A stretch of 64,000 nt of DNA, from NCBI GenBank assembly GCA_963575745.1, contig CAUYUJ010015294.1:56001-120000 (forward strand), given 5' to 3'. Position numbers and translations under genes: made by a program. Numbering within the stretch: position 1 is the stretch's first letter; every line of letters starts with the position of its first letter. The notes below the pieces were generated by a model. That model saw only the letters and a program-made list of their open reading frames with translations. It did not search any database and was not told where the DNA came from. Positions 42,169-53,135 of the stretch are shown one piece after another. This stretch comes from Prorocentrum cordatum (Eukaryota > Sar > Dinophyceae > Prorocentrales > Prorocentraceae).

Positions 42169-43425
42169 ATATACCATCTCCAAAGAAATAACAGAGAACG
42201 GATAGTTTTTCCCGGAGAGCTCTCTGAGAGCTAAAGGGTTCTAGATCAGAAGCCGGACGGTGGTGTTGCCTGCCAGCAGCCCATCTTCGCCGCTCCAGAA
42301 TCGTCGCAGGGGTCAGTTTGTCCCGGCAGCGGGTCCGGGAGCGCTTCAGGCACGCGTCTACGCGTGCCTGCACGCGTGCAGGCACGCGTGGAAGCGTGCC
42401 TGGCAGCGCTTCAGAAGCGCTTTAGGAAAACTTCCCAGAGCTCGCCCAGATAGCTTTCCGGTGTGAATGCCTCTTTGCTCTCCGGGTTTTGGACGCTACC
42501 AAAGTCGGCCCGAGCGCTGATAGCGGACTGATTTGAGCCGTCTAGATACATTTAACTAGCGCCCCTGATGATTTCCTTCCCATTGCTGTGCTGAACAGCT
42601 CTGTAGCTCATCTGCAGCACGAGTAAAACCATGAAAACCAATACCATCTCCAAGAAATTAGCAGAGTACGAATAGTTGTTCAGCCTGAGCGCTGATCGCA
42701 GACTGATTTCAGGTGTCTGGATACTTTCAAATAGCGCGCCTGATGATTCTCTTCCGATTGCTGTGCCTAAGAGCTCTGGAGCTCATCTGCAGCTCGAGTT
42801 AAGTCAAAGAAAACAAATTCCATCACCAACAAAATAGCAGAGTATGACTAGTTGTTCGGCTTATGCGCTCATAACAGACCCAATTCAAGCGTCTAGATAC
42901 TTCAGACTAGCGCGCCTGATGATTTTCTTCCGATTGCTGTGCCGAAGAGCTCTCAGGCTCATCTGCAGCTCGAGTTAAGTGAAGAAACTCATCAGTATCT
43001 AGAAAAAAATTGTATAATACGAATATTTTCGCGGACCTAGCTCGAGTAGCAGACCGAGTTCAGACCTCTGGATGTTCAGACGAACGCGTCTGATGATTCT
43101 GAATCGATTACGTGTGCGTACCAGCTCTGTAGCTCTCCTACACCTCGAGTTAAGTACAGAAAACCGACAGCACCTGTCAAAATGACTCGAAACAGCGATC
43201 CCGCCCGGAGGCTTTTTGGCAGTAGTAGATACCCGATCGAGCTGAGATTAAGACGGCAAGCGGAAATAATATCGAATATCGCGGGAAGAAATACTAGAGC
43301 TCAAACGAATTGTTGAAACTCGAGAAAATAATTTTCAACCGGGCAAAATTCAGCAAAAGGTCCGTCCAGCGCGCCGGAATTACTCTTGAGCTTCCAACAA
43401 CTAGTTAAAGGAAGCTCTACGAGTT
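42169..43425 (+). mobile_element. C-A-B element lacking its head, split by an inverted G
   Basis: ATACCATCTCCAAAGAAATA to GATAGTTTTT (42,210), then CGGCCCGAGCGCTGATAGC from 42,506, A monomers to 43,195 and B tail to GAGTT at 43,425. Its monomers resemble those of 39,779-41,195. Confidence 0.7.
42211..42505 (-). mobile_element. Complete G element in inverted orientation
   Basis: Reverse complement reads ACTTTGGTAGCGTCC, CCCGGAGAGC, a palindrome centre, and AGCTCTCAGAGAGCTCTCCGGG split over the end. Host text on that strand joins as GGGCCG then AAAAACTATCC, matching related uninterrupted copies, so it defines the G boundaries. Confidence 0.8.
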
Positions 43426-43503
43426 ATTGTCCACCCGGGCCGGGTCGGCCAGCTAGCTGCACCCCGCGCATTCCTCTAGCTCATCGATGCCGAAGAGCTC
43501 TAG
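43426..43503 (+). repeat. E closing remainder
   Basis: ATTGTCCACCCGGGCCGGGTC to GATGCCGAAGAGCTCT, ending before the usual ACGAGGT where diverged F-like sequence begins. Confidence 0.65.
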
Positions 43504-44240
43504 TTCCAGGGTCGCATCCCTCCCCGGATCGCGACCCCGGCTGCGCGTCTATGCGCGTCTAAACGGCGCGCGCTCACGCGTGCGTGGAAGCGACCAAAGC
43601 TCGCATGCAAGCGTGCGCGGTAGCGCCCCAAGCGCGTGTGGAACGCTTTGGCGCGCGCGTGATGACGACGCCCTTCAGCATGCTTGACAGTCTGCGAAGC
43701 CCGCTTGATGCGCTTCCAGCAACGCTTCGACTCGTGCCTGAAGTTCTGCGAAGCGCCCCTGAAACGCTTCCAATATTCTTCGCAGCGTGCCTGAAGCGCT
43801 GCGAAGCGTGCTTGAAGAGCTCCGGGACGCACAGCAAGATCTGGCGACTCGCTGCGAGAATCGTTAACCGGCAAGCGTTTGCCTCCGGCCCAACTTGCAA
43901 CCGCGCCGGCGTACTCTCTGAAATCCTTCCCAGCCCACAAGGACCTACCCGGGAACCTGGGAATCCGGGAAAGCGACGCTTCGGAAGCTGGGACACGACG
44001 CCCCGGGGAGCTTGCACACGACGCTTGCGCAGCCCTGCATCAGCGCTTCGTGCATCCTGGAACCACGCGCAATGGGAAATGCTAGGAAGGCACGCTCCCG
44101 GACACGCTGCTAGCTCGAGCAAGCTCCTGCGGCGATTTTGGACTGGCGAGCTCGGGAATTGGGCCCTCGCTCCCCACCTCCCGGCTTCTTCTTCCCTCGA
44201 ACTCTCTGCTGCAAGCTGCTATCCAGGAAATTCTCAAGCT
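43504..44240 (+). mobile_element. Strongly diverged F-family element
   Basis: Retains the F order GAAGCGCTGCGAAGCG, CACGCTCCCGGACACGCTGC, CCGGCTTCTTC and CTGCTATCCAGGAA at the end, but is longer and much changed. Overlapping frames on both strands have no recognisable product. Confidence 0.5.
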
Positions 44241-44471
44241 GATGCCGAGGAGCTTTACAAGGTATTACTCTTTATTTTCGCTGCTCCGCGCTTAGAGAAG
44301 CGAGTCACTGTCTAGCCTCGCAGCTTCGCTTTAAGGGAAGCGCGGCGAGTCGTTCCTCCCGCCCATCGATGCCAAAAAGCTCTACGTGGTATTCTGGATC
44401 GGCGGGGGTGTGCTGCGAGCTTGCATGACCATCGTTTGGCTATGTAGTTCCTAGGAACTGCCCAGGAGGAA

Positions 44472-44502
<31 letters not shown>

Positions 44503-45094
44503 CTCTGCGCGGATCGCAGGGCGCCGAAGGGCCCGGCAAATCATGCCTGCAGGGCCTGGGGGGGCGCCCGAGAAACTTTCTGGAGAGCTTCCCGGCTCGC
44601 GCGTTGGGAAGCGCTAAGAAACGCTTTCGGGGCGCGCTGCGGGCTCAAGCAAGGCGCTGCGGGGATTTTTGAGCGCCGTGGGGGGGCTGTTGGCTGGCAG
44701 CACTTCCGTGCGGCCTCCAATATGTTGCCCTCTTAGCTCTCCCAAGAGCCTCCAGGGACTTTCCTCGTCTCCGAGGATCCTTGTCCGGCAGCCTCGCAGC
44801 GCCTTGCTTGACCCCGCAGCGGGTCGCCAAAAAGCGTCTCCCTACTCGTTCCCAACGCGCGCGCCTCCACGTCCCCCTGCTCGTTCCCAGCACGCGCCTC
44901 CGAGCTCTCCAACGGGTCCTTCGCACTTTTTGGAAGCTCGTATCTGGAATTTGACAGCCCCCAAGCATGGTTTCCAGCGCCCCGGCATGTGTCTCCAACA
45001 TTCGTTTTTCAAGCTTGCCGACTCCCTGGGCATAATTTCTGGTCCTCTCGCGAATAATTTGCTGACCCTTTCCTCGCCGTTTGGGCGCCCTGCT
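44241..45094. repeat. Fossil fragments of tail, F and G sequence
   Basis: Contains decayed closings (GAGCTTTACAAGGT; GAAGCGCGGCGAGT), a TG microsatellite at 44,471-44,497 and G/F-like pieces ending TCTCCCAAGAGCC. A plus-strand open frame at 44,669-45,229 runs straight into inverted B sequence and is not a gene. Confidence 0.45.
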
Positions 45095-46330
45095 ATCCGG
45101 GCTTTAAACTATCTTATTCCCGCTCGCCGTCTTGATCTCGGGGCGATCGGGTGGATACTACCATCGAAACGCACCTCGGCGGGATCGGGTGTTGAGTGTC
45201 ATCTTGGCTCTAGGTTTTCCGAGCTTTAATCGAGCTGCGGAAGAGCCGCGGAGCTGTTCGGCACAACAATCGACAGGAAATGACCAGGAGCGCCAGTCGA
45301 AAGTATCTAGACGGCCGAGATCGGTCTGCTACCAGAGCTGGGACCAAACAACTAATCGTACTTTGCTGATTTTTTGCGAGATGATGTTCGTTGTCTCTAC
45401 TTTATTTTTGCTGTAGGCCGGCTACGGAGCTGGGAAGCACGCCGCCTGTGATCGGTCTGCTACCAGAGCTGCGACCAAGTAGCTACTGGCACTCTCTCAT
45501 TTTTTGAGCGACGGTTTTCTTTTTCTACTTCATTCGAGTTGTAGGCTAGCTAGGGAGCTTGGGAGCACATCGTTCAACAGGTCTGACACATTCGCCTGCA
45601 GTATCGGTACGCATGAGATTGGTCTGCTACCAGACGTGCAACCGAACAACTATTCGCACTCTGCAATTTTTTGTGTGAGATGATGATTGTTTGTTGCACT
45701 TAATTCGAGCTGTAGGCTAGCTGCGGAAATCATATATACACCATTCGACAGAAAATGCTGAGAATCGCTCGTCTAAAGCATTTAGACGGCTGAGATCGGC
45801 CTGCTACCAGAGCTGCGACTAAAAAGCTGTTTGCGCTCTCCAGATTTTGGATCGGCGGTGTTGGTTTTCTCTACTTGATTCGTGCTGTAGGCAAGCTACG
45901 GAGCTGGAAAGCAGACTGTTCGAATGGAAATGATCACGAGCGCTAGTTTGCAGTATCGAAGCGTTTGAGATCGGTCTGCTACAAGAACTGCGACGGACGA
46001 ACTATTTGTGCCGTGCGAACAGCTACCAAGCTCGCGTGCTTTACGCGTGACGAGAGCTTCTGGAGATTTACATATATTTAAACATCTGTTCAGGTTATGT
46101 CGTGTACTTTCTTGCGTGGGTGTTCGTCTCAACTGAACTCGTGCTGTGGACAAGCAAGGAACTGTCGAGCGCATTTCTATGAAACCGCGCACCTTCGCGC
46201 GCGGTGAATGCGAGATTGCCGCGCTCGCATGCCATTCGTGTGTGTGTATATATATATATGGCAAAGAAACTCTACGAATTCCCGGCAGTAACCAAGGTTG
46301 ACGATTTATCGCCGGCTTCCAAATTAAAAC
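45095..46330 (-). mobile_element. Fossil C-A-B-like element, inverted
   Basis: Reading the minus strand: head 46,262-46,325 (CCGGCGATAAATCGTCAACC, GTTACTGCCGGG, AATTCGTAGAGTTTC), about five decayed A monomers (GATCGGTCTGCTAC on the plus strand at about 45,319, 45,451, 45,618, 45,797 and 45,967) and a B start at 45,118-45,190 (CTCGCCGTCTTGATCTCGG on plus). The same architecture as the young copies, much older. Confidence 0.6.
46238..46259. repeat. GT/TA microsatellite
   Basis: GTGTGTGTATATATATATAT directly beside the fossil head at 46,262. Confidence 0.9.
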
Positions 46331-47290
46331 CCTTCGAGCTCTCCCGGGAAAGGCCGGAGAGCAAGGCGCCCAAAGGATTTGGAGAGCTTCCGAAAGACCT
46401 TCTGGAGAGTTTCTGGGCACGCGTATTGGGGAACGCTTGGAAAAGGCCCGCGGGGGCACGCTGCCAGCTCAAGCAATGCGCGCGGGGGGGCCTGCGCCAC
46501 CGCTGAAAGGAACCCCGGGGCTACCCTGCGGCTCCGGCTTCTTAATCTGAGCCCCCCGAACTCTTTGCGAGCTATCCGAAAATATTCACCGGAGAGAATC
46601 ATGTTTTTCGCGTGAAAAGCTCCCACGGAAGACTTCAGAGGGCGCTGGGAGGATGCTTTGAAGGCTTGCAAGCCCTGGAATGGAAAAGGAACGGAACTGC
46701 CATGGAGTTTCAAAAGAGCTGTGGGGGGGCTCCACGGGTGGGCTCCAGGCGCGCATATAAGGAACGAGTAAGGAAACGCTTCCCGGGAGACGCTCAAGGT
46801 GAAGAAGCCTGCTGCGAGGGTGCCTGGCTGGTTTGCCCTGCTGGCCGGCTTCTTCTCTAACAATCCTTTTAGCTCCAAGTAAGAGCTTCGGGGAACGTCA
46901 AGCAAGCCGTCCCGGGCATGCTTGCCCAGGGCCTTGGAGAGGAGCTGGCGAAGCCTCCCTGCCTGCCGACTTCTAATCTGAAGCCCTCTTAGTTCTCCCA
47001 AGAGCTACCAGGGAATTGGAACCTCCCATGGGTGGCGGTTGCAAAGGCGATGGACAGCTTGCTTTGCGACTTGCATTCTTTTAGACGTGAGCTTCCAGGG
47101 AGCTTCGAAGAACGTCCTGGACACCTTCGAGGCCCGCGTGCTGGAACGAATATATGAAGTGGTCTCTGGGGACTTACTGCGAAGATGCCTGCCCAGCAGC
47201 CTTAGAAAAAGACCCCCCGTAACCCTGCCTGCCGACTTCTACTCTGGAGCCGCTTTTGCTCTCCAGAGAGCTATCTGGGAATGGAGCTTC
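46331..47290 (+). repeat. Fossil G/F units
   Basis: GGCCGGAGAGCAAGG, CACGCGTATTGGGGAACGC, CGGCTTCTTAATCTGAGCCC, CGAGCTATCC and similar units ending near 46,580, 46,895, 47,013 and 47,278. Identity to the young families is weak but the order is kept. Confidence 0.5.
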
Positions 47291-48980
47291 GTCGGACCCC
47301 CGATTGGCGTTGTGGAGAGCCTCTGGGCGCGCGGGTTGGGGACGAATCGGATAATTTCTTGTGATGCCGTTTGTGATGACAATATGCTAACTCGCAAACG
47401 TGTTCTATATTGCGAAGAGCGGGCGCGGGGTGTACAATCACATACGGGTGTACAAACTATCGCCGCATGCGGGGGCACATATCGGGGAAGCGGCTCATCC
47501 TAGGCCAACCAAACTGCAAAAACGCTGTGGGTGTGTCTGGCAATCCGCATGCTACCAACAATAAAGGCATCGACCTATACGTCGGCGAAAAATTACAAAT
47601 CTCGACGCGCCGTCGGCGTCCATCTCGACTCGAGCGGCTATTTTTTGATTGTGAATATTCGGGACGGTCAATGCACACGGCAAGGATTTACGGCAATGGA
47701 GGTGGGGTAATGCTTGACTATTTGGGTTTGGTTGGTTCTGATCGCGCGGGTATAGACTGCCGTATGGCATGTGCACTCTACTGCCTATTGCGCCTCTCTG
47801 CGTCTTCTTGTGGGGCGTTCAAACCAAACATTTCAACGCATCGCGCTTGGACATGCGCCAATACGGTGATCATAATTGCTTTGGCGGAATCTGTGGTTTT
47901 ATGTCGGTATCGCTCTATATACAAGCGGATCGCTTCGCCCACGCTCCACCATCTTCCATGCCGGTTTTTGCCGCATGCTGCGGTGCGGATCGGGAAAGCG
48001 GCACATCCAAGTCCACCGTGTTCGACAATGCGTTGCAACTCGGTAAGCTCGGACCAGCTGATGCGAGAACTACGGCAACCGAGCGGCGCATACGACAATC
48101 TCAACGGCAACGACTTCCAAATCCACAACCAACGATGGTATCATCCGTTCCCATCACGCCGACTCTTGGACTCGGGAAATCGCGCCTCCGACTTCAGCTC
48201 CGACTCTGGCTTTGGGCGAAGACAGAACGCACGCGAGGAATCTCCGAAGAGGCCGAGCTAGGCGGGCTATCGGGACTTCAGCGGCCGCCCCCACAACGAA
48301 GTACACAAGAACATTAATGGCTCTACCTCATGTGTATGCGCTTGCACTGCTCACATTCGTGCTATTTGCGGAGATTTCGGGTTCAATGTCGAATCTGGCT
48401 CAGAAACAGGCTTTGCGAAGTGCGTGGGCCGATACAACATCAACGCCATCCCCAAACTTCACATGCAAATATTACTATGTCGGTCCGTATTATATTCTGG
48501 AGTAAGACTTGGCGAGGACAATAATCTAGGGCCTCCACCTGACCTGCGCAGAAAACGGCATTGTGCGCTAGAAACCCTTGGAACACTGGGCTTCCGCACA
48601 AGATCGCCACCTCAACAGTCTGGGGTAAATGGGTTGCTACAGTCGCTTGTGAGCGGTCTACGTTGGCCCGTTTGTACAATCCCGACCCCTCCCGCAGTTC
48701 CCATCGTCTACACATCGCCTGGTGCAGGGGCAAGAACGCACCAACAAAATAGTGTGGGCATTACGGCAATGCAATATGAGACGGTGAACACTATCGATGT
48801 GAAAAAACCCTACCACAAAACAAATCCGAATTCGGACCACATCCGGTTCGACGGAATGAATTCCCCCTGGGCCAGAACTACCTGGGCATATGGATTACCC
48901 TCCAGCCCCGGATTTTTTCCACACTCCTCTTCGACCTGTTCTTATTACCGAATTACCGACTCATTTTTTAACTCGCTGTA
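47291..48980. other. Unassigned region
   Basis: No repeat family of the left side is seen. Open frames overlap on both strands (plus 47,410-48,261 without an ATG start, plus 47,769-48,317, minus 47,778-48,128). None is recognisable. CCGCATGCGG-like sequence followed by GGAAGCGGC or GGAAAGCGGC occurs at about 47,463 and 47,970. The right edge may be the decayed upstream part of the retroelement that follows. Confidence 0.3.
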
Positions 48981-50180
48981 GGGGACAATGTTCCAGTTGG
49001 CATCCTTCTCAACAGACTCAAACCAGGAGGCGCAGAAGAAGTTCTGAGGGAGTCACCACATGGTTTCAGGCCTCAGCGTGGCACTAGCGACGCATTATTT
49101 TGGCACGCAGGCTGATCGATGCGACAATTGCTGATAAATATGGTAAGCTATTACGTTTGTTTTTGGACTGGAGCAAAGCGTTTGATCGCATCAACCCTGC
49201 AGGACTCGTGCACGCGCTGCAAGAATTTCGAGTTCCATCGGCGATGGTCGAGATGATCAAGGGTATGTACAAAACGCGGAAGTTCGTTGTGCAAGACTGG
49301 GACACGGTGACGACGCAGAAGACGCAATCAGCTGACATCGCTCAAAGATGCCCGTTGTCACCACATTAGTATTTTTTATTGTTATGTTCATCCTTCTGGG
49401 AACGGTTGACAGACAGTTGGAAGAAGAAAAACTGAACAGGCCAAGCAGACCGTACTTGATCACAAAGGACGTCCTGTACGCAGATGATACCACGCTTGTT
49501 GCCAGGGAACCGAATGTATTACAAACTCACCTGGATTTGGTAATTAACGTCGGGAATAATTACGGCTTGGAGCTACACGCAAGGCAACCTATTTTGTTTG
49601 CCCAAGATACGATCAAATGGGTCTGTCCATGGACCAAATGGCAACGCTATAATATGCAAGGAAAACGCAACATATATGGGTGGACTCTTGAGCGTGGACG
49701 GGAGACCCGGAGCAGAGCTAACACGACGACTTGGAAAGGCCAATGGCGCATTCAAAAATCTTTGCGTTGTTTGGAACCGTGCAAACTTGAACAAACTCAC
49801 AAACAACGAGTCCTTGAAACACGTGTCTTTTTCCGTAACTTTTGTACGGGCTGGAATCCTGTATGCTTTTACAGGCAGACTGGAACCGGCTCGATGCTTT
49901 CCAAGCGAATTGCTTACGCCAAATATCAAAAATATCATCTGTTTACGTATCAAGAGCGTGCGCAAACCCGGCCAATAAACTGCAGATCTACTGGAAAGGC
50001 AACTCAAATTGCACGGCAAACTCGACCAGAACAGCACCACCAGCTTACCAAGAGCCATACTTTTTGAAAATGGTCCTATGCATGGGTTGTTGCCTCGGAG
50101 GTGGAACGTGCCCCGGTCGAGAGGCAGGCCCCGTCTGCAATGGGCAACTTATTTGCACGCTGATGCACCGTCCGTGGCGC
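48981..50180 (+). pseudogene. Non-LTR-type reverse transcriptase, multiply frameshifted
   Basis: The RT motifs appear in order but in changing frames: LLNRLKPGGAEEVL and HGFRPQRGTSDALF (stop after WHAG at about 49,111), then FLDWSKAFDRI (motif A, about 49,157-49,190) and DIAQRCPLSPH (motif B region, stop at 49,369), then in another frame LYADDTTLVA with catalytic YADD at 49,477-49,488. Past the RT core follow YMGGLLSVDGRPGAELTRRL, LQADWNRLDAFQANCLRQI and RGRPRLQWATYLHADAPS in three frames. The order and wording fit non-LTR elements that I know as abundant in dinoflagellate genomes. At least four frame breaks make it inactive. The N-terminal endonuclease is not recognised and may be lost or lie left of 48,981. 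The family assignment is from memory, not from a search. Confidence 0.8.
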
Positions 50181-50393
50181 TCGACGACCCACACACATCC
50201 CCGTCCTTCTCCCTCCCTTCGCCCTTCTCCTTGCCCACCCAGATTGCGCAGCTCCCCCTTCGCACCTCGTTGGAAGCAAAAGCTACAACGATGGTTCCCG
50301 AAACACTGTGCAATCTTGCGCTTGTTCTGCATGCCGCACGTATGTGCTCAACACTTCCGCTTTGTTTGCAAATGCTCTGTCAGGGCGAGGCTT

Positions 50394-50416
50394 CTGTCTG
50401 TCTGTCTGTCTGTCTT
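50394..50416. repeat. (CTGT)n microsatellite
   Basis: Five to six repeats of CTGT ending in CTTCG. Confidence 0.9.
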
Positions 50417-50892
50417 CGACCTATTGGGGATATCGCTTGGGCTTTGTCATCGATCTTGCGGCTTGTGGGCCATATTCCCTGGCAAGGCTCACTAGATGAA
50501 ATCTTGGATGCAGTTCGAGAGCAGAGAAAATCAGCATACAACGTTTCAATGATTTGGGCCGCTGCTGGAGATAACGATGACCTACCATTCCTTCTTTGGT
50601 TATGTTGTTTTCTTCAACGAACCCTCAACAACTGCCAACCGCAGATCCGAGCCCTCCCGCCCGTCCTCCAGCGGCTGAGGTGATTCTTCCAGGAATAGCG
50701 CTGCTCCCGAACAATTGGCACTACCTTCAAACAATTGACGCAAATGCCGACCTTCGACGGCGTACGCGAACAATGACAAATGCGCCGAAATGTACATGGG
50801 GACTGTTTTTGAGAATTCTGACGCAATGCACGGTGTCAATTTAATCGGGATACCGACGCGGTGATGCACGGTATCACAACACTACTCAATGC

Positions 50893-50927
50893 GTGTATAT
50901 ATATATATACATATATATATATATGTA
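50893..50927. repeat. TA-rich near-palindrome
   Basis: GTGTATATATATATATAC followed by ATATATATATATATGTAC, capable of forming a hairpin. Confidence 0.9.
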
Positions 50928-51199
50928 CTTCCTATTGTTGCACCGCCTGCTCCTTCCGAGTGCTACGGCATTTTGAAAAATGGGACTGGGGCAAAGACAA
51001 GTCACGACGAATCGACAACAAACACACTCCTCTGCGGCAAGATCCTGAAACGATTCGCCAACAACGCATGTCTACTACAATCTGCAGGAACAACTGAAGG
51101 TTCTGAACGCACACTTAATGAACTTCGAACCCCCCACCTCCGTCCCAAACATCCTTCATAAACGATTCCTCCCGCTGTATACGAATTCAACTTGGGAAA

Positions 51200-53135
51200 A
51201 CACTTGGAACTAAACAAAAACATCTTCGCTGAACTTTCACGGAAAGCACGCCGGGGGTTGAGTTCAGGCATGCTGGGCAACAAATGCGAATAAACACAAA
51301 TGTTTGGACGACGAACGGGCCTTTGACGCGCCGTTCCACATAGCCCAGCGCCTCGCGCAAGCGAAATTCCTCAAGACATCATCAATACGGTAAAAATGTC
51401 GTCCCTCATAGTTTTGGAAAATCATCAACCAAATGCGAGGTACATCATCGGGGGACACATTCCGGCGGCTCGTTGCCAAGAACTTAGCGCGGCCATTCCA
51501 AGAAGATCTCCGAACATCAATTTTCTCATCGAATCTTGGTCTGTGCAACAGGTGCGGCATCGACACGGCCATCCACCTACTGCAATATCTCACCGACTCC
51601 GACTCCAACATAACAATTCCCAACATCGACAACGTGGGGACTTTCGGCCATGCATCCCGGGCGCGCATGTTTGAGCAAGTATTAGCAAACCCACGATTCT
51701 CTAAATTAGTACCCTTTGTGCGGCACAAGTACGGCACCCAACCAAGATTCAGCTGGCAAGATAATCCACATCGGTTCACTTTTTGCCTTGCTCTTCACCC
51801 TGCAGTGCAAGAACTGGACCCAAGCTTCCCCAACGCGACTACTCTACTAACATATTTGGATGACATCTACGTGGCGTGCACAATGCACCATGCAACACAC
51901 CTTACAACGCTTACGGAACAAACTATACGAGACGTTTGCCTCATCAACATTAATGTGAACTCGCTGGGTATGTAAAACGATTGTGCCTTCTCCTGGGGAA
52001 ATCGGCAGATATCAGGCACATTTCTGGAAAACTGACACATCCCCAGAATAGCAAGGAACACGGATCTTGGGGGCACCATTTGGGTGTGATGCATACGCAT
52101 CGCAAGCTGGCACAAGCAATCCCTGAGCTCCCTTCGTTGCACATCGCCAAGGAAATGATGCGCCTCCGAAGGCTGGCATGAACCGTCACGCTGGATTGAT
52201 ATTGCAGCTGGTCTTGGACCCCCGCCCCCAAAAGCAATACAACTTAGGCGATGCTTAAGAAAACCTAAGTTTTCGGCCAGAGTCTCGATTATTCTTAACG
52301 TTTCAATGTGAATCTTGAGATTTTCATGGAAACGTTGGGTGTTTATTCAAGTTCTGAGACTATGAATTTCTTAACCCATGATTTCTTAAGCATTTCGCAG
52401 GGTGTACAACTCACGATCGGGGAATGGCAACATGGATGGCACTTCCATGCCTCCGACGCGGCCGAACGGGCAACTCGGACTGACCTCTTCGTCCTGCTGG
52501 CAGGTCCCGGGGCACGCCAGAGTGCAGCTGCAGTCGGCAAAACACTGTTGCGCTCGTGCTCGGGACCACTTGCTGCCGCTTGGTTGACAGTGCACCGATG
52601 TTACACTTCGGTAATCTGGAACTGCAATGTGCGATGCGGCGGCGACTGAATCTGGCTGTATGCTACGATGGAACTGACACACATGGGCACTATCGCACTA
52701 TCGTATAAACGACAGCCGGGGCGCCAGGTGGAAAGCACGGCATATAACTGTACTGGAAACTTGGAGGCAAGTGTTTATTGAAGCAGGGGGTCTTATCCTG
52801 GACAGAAACGTGGAACGACAACTGCGCAATACTCAACTGCCATATTCCCCCAAATGACGAACACATAATTTACATAATCGTGGCTTGCCTCAACGGCGGC
52901 AGGGGTCTGGCTTTGCGATACATCTGTGATTTCACCAAATCCCCGCACTGGTCGACCGCGCTCTGGGACGAGCAATCAAAACGGACGATTGTTGGAAATC
53001 GCTGAGCGTGACAATGCCAACACACATTGGGAGGTGGAAGAACTCGGGCCTTGGAGCGCTGTTTTGCCTTGGGGTGGAAACCTATGGAAGATGGAGCAAG
53101 CAACGTGCAGATTTATGCCCACATATGTAGTTCGG
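51200..53135 (+). pseudogene. Second reverse-transcriptase lineage (YLDD type), decayed
   Basis: Conserved blocks in order: LDDERAFDAPFHIAQRLAQ (51,304 on), then MRGTSSGDTFRRLVAKNLAR (51,433, after a frameshift), a motif A-like IDNVGTFGHASRARM in which the usual second Asp is Gly, FVRHKYGTQPRFSWQDN, then a gap removing the expected QGEGGEQGDPLMP-like block, ALHPAVQELDPSFPNATTLL and TYLDDIYVAC with YLDD at 51,853-51,864. After a stop at 51,973 and a 143-bp fold-back insertion the C-terminal blocks follow: WQHGWHFHASDAAERATRTD, AMRRRLNLAVCYDGTDTHGH, VFIEAGGLILDRNVERQLRN and RPRSGTSNQNGRLLE. This Pol type with the GxxxHAS and RRRL blocks is one I know from dinoflagellate genomes. Frameshifts, deletion and insertion make it inactive. 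Confidence 0.75.
52251..52393. mobile_element. 143-bp fold-back element inside the RT pseudogene
   Basis: Exact 12-bp ends ATGCTTAAGAAA and TTTCTTAAGCAT. Further inward the halves are roughly inverse (AGTCTC on each arm; AACGTTTC against GAAACGTT). It interrupts the reading of the RT between ...PPPKAIQLR and the WQHGWHFHAS block. Looks like a small MITE; no certain target duplication. Confidence 0.65.

Larger units (their letters stand above)
50181..51199. other. Inter-retroelement region with simple repeats
   Basis: No gene is recognised. Contains a CTGT tetranucleotide run (50,394-50,416) and a TA-rich near-palindromic tract (50,893-50,927). The frame at 50,009-50,683 continues beyond the retroelement end but has no known motif; 50,940-51,160 may include upstream remains of the next element. 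Confidence 0.4.

Noticed and set aside
436-42505. A 3-bp ACT target-site duplication for all families
   Set aside because: ACT on the right side occurs only when the host itself has ACT; other right flanks are ATT, ATC or AAA.
1-43500. A CRISPR array
   Set aside because: Repeats of 177 bp and above with variable composite units, no short direct repeats with unique spacers, and no cas genes.
44669-45229. A 186-codon frame with protein-like composition
   Set aside because: It runs into inverted B and A repeat sequence, whose reading is fortuitous.
45095-46200. A separate new satellite family
   Set aside because: On the opposite strand it follows the A monomer (GTAGCAGACC, CTCGAGTTAAGT-like words), so it is an old inverted copy of a known family.
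47410-48261. A 283-codon frame as a host gene
   Set aside because: No ATG start, no recognisable domain, and competing frames on both strands of similar length.
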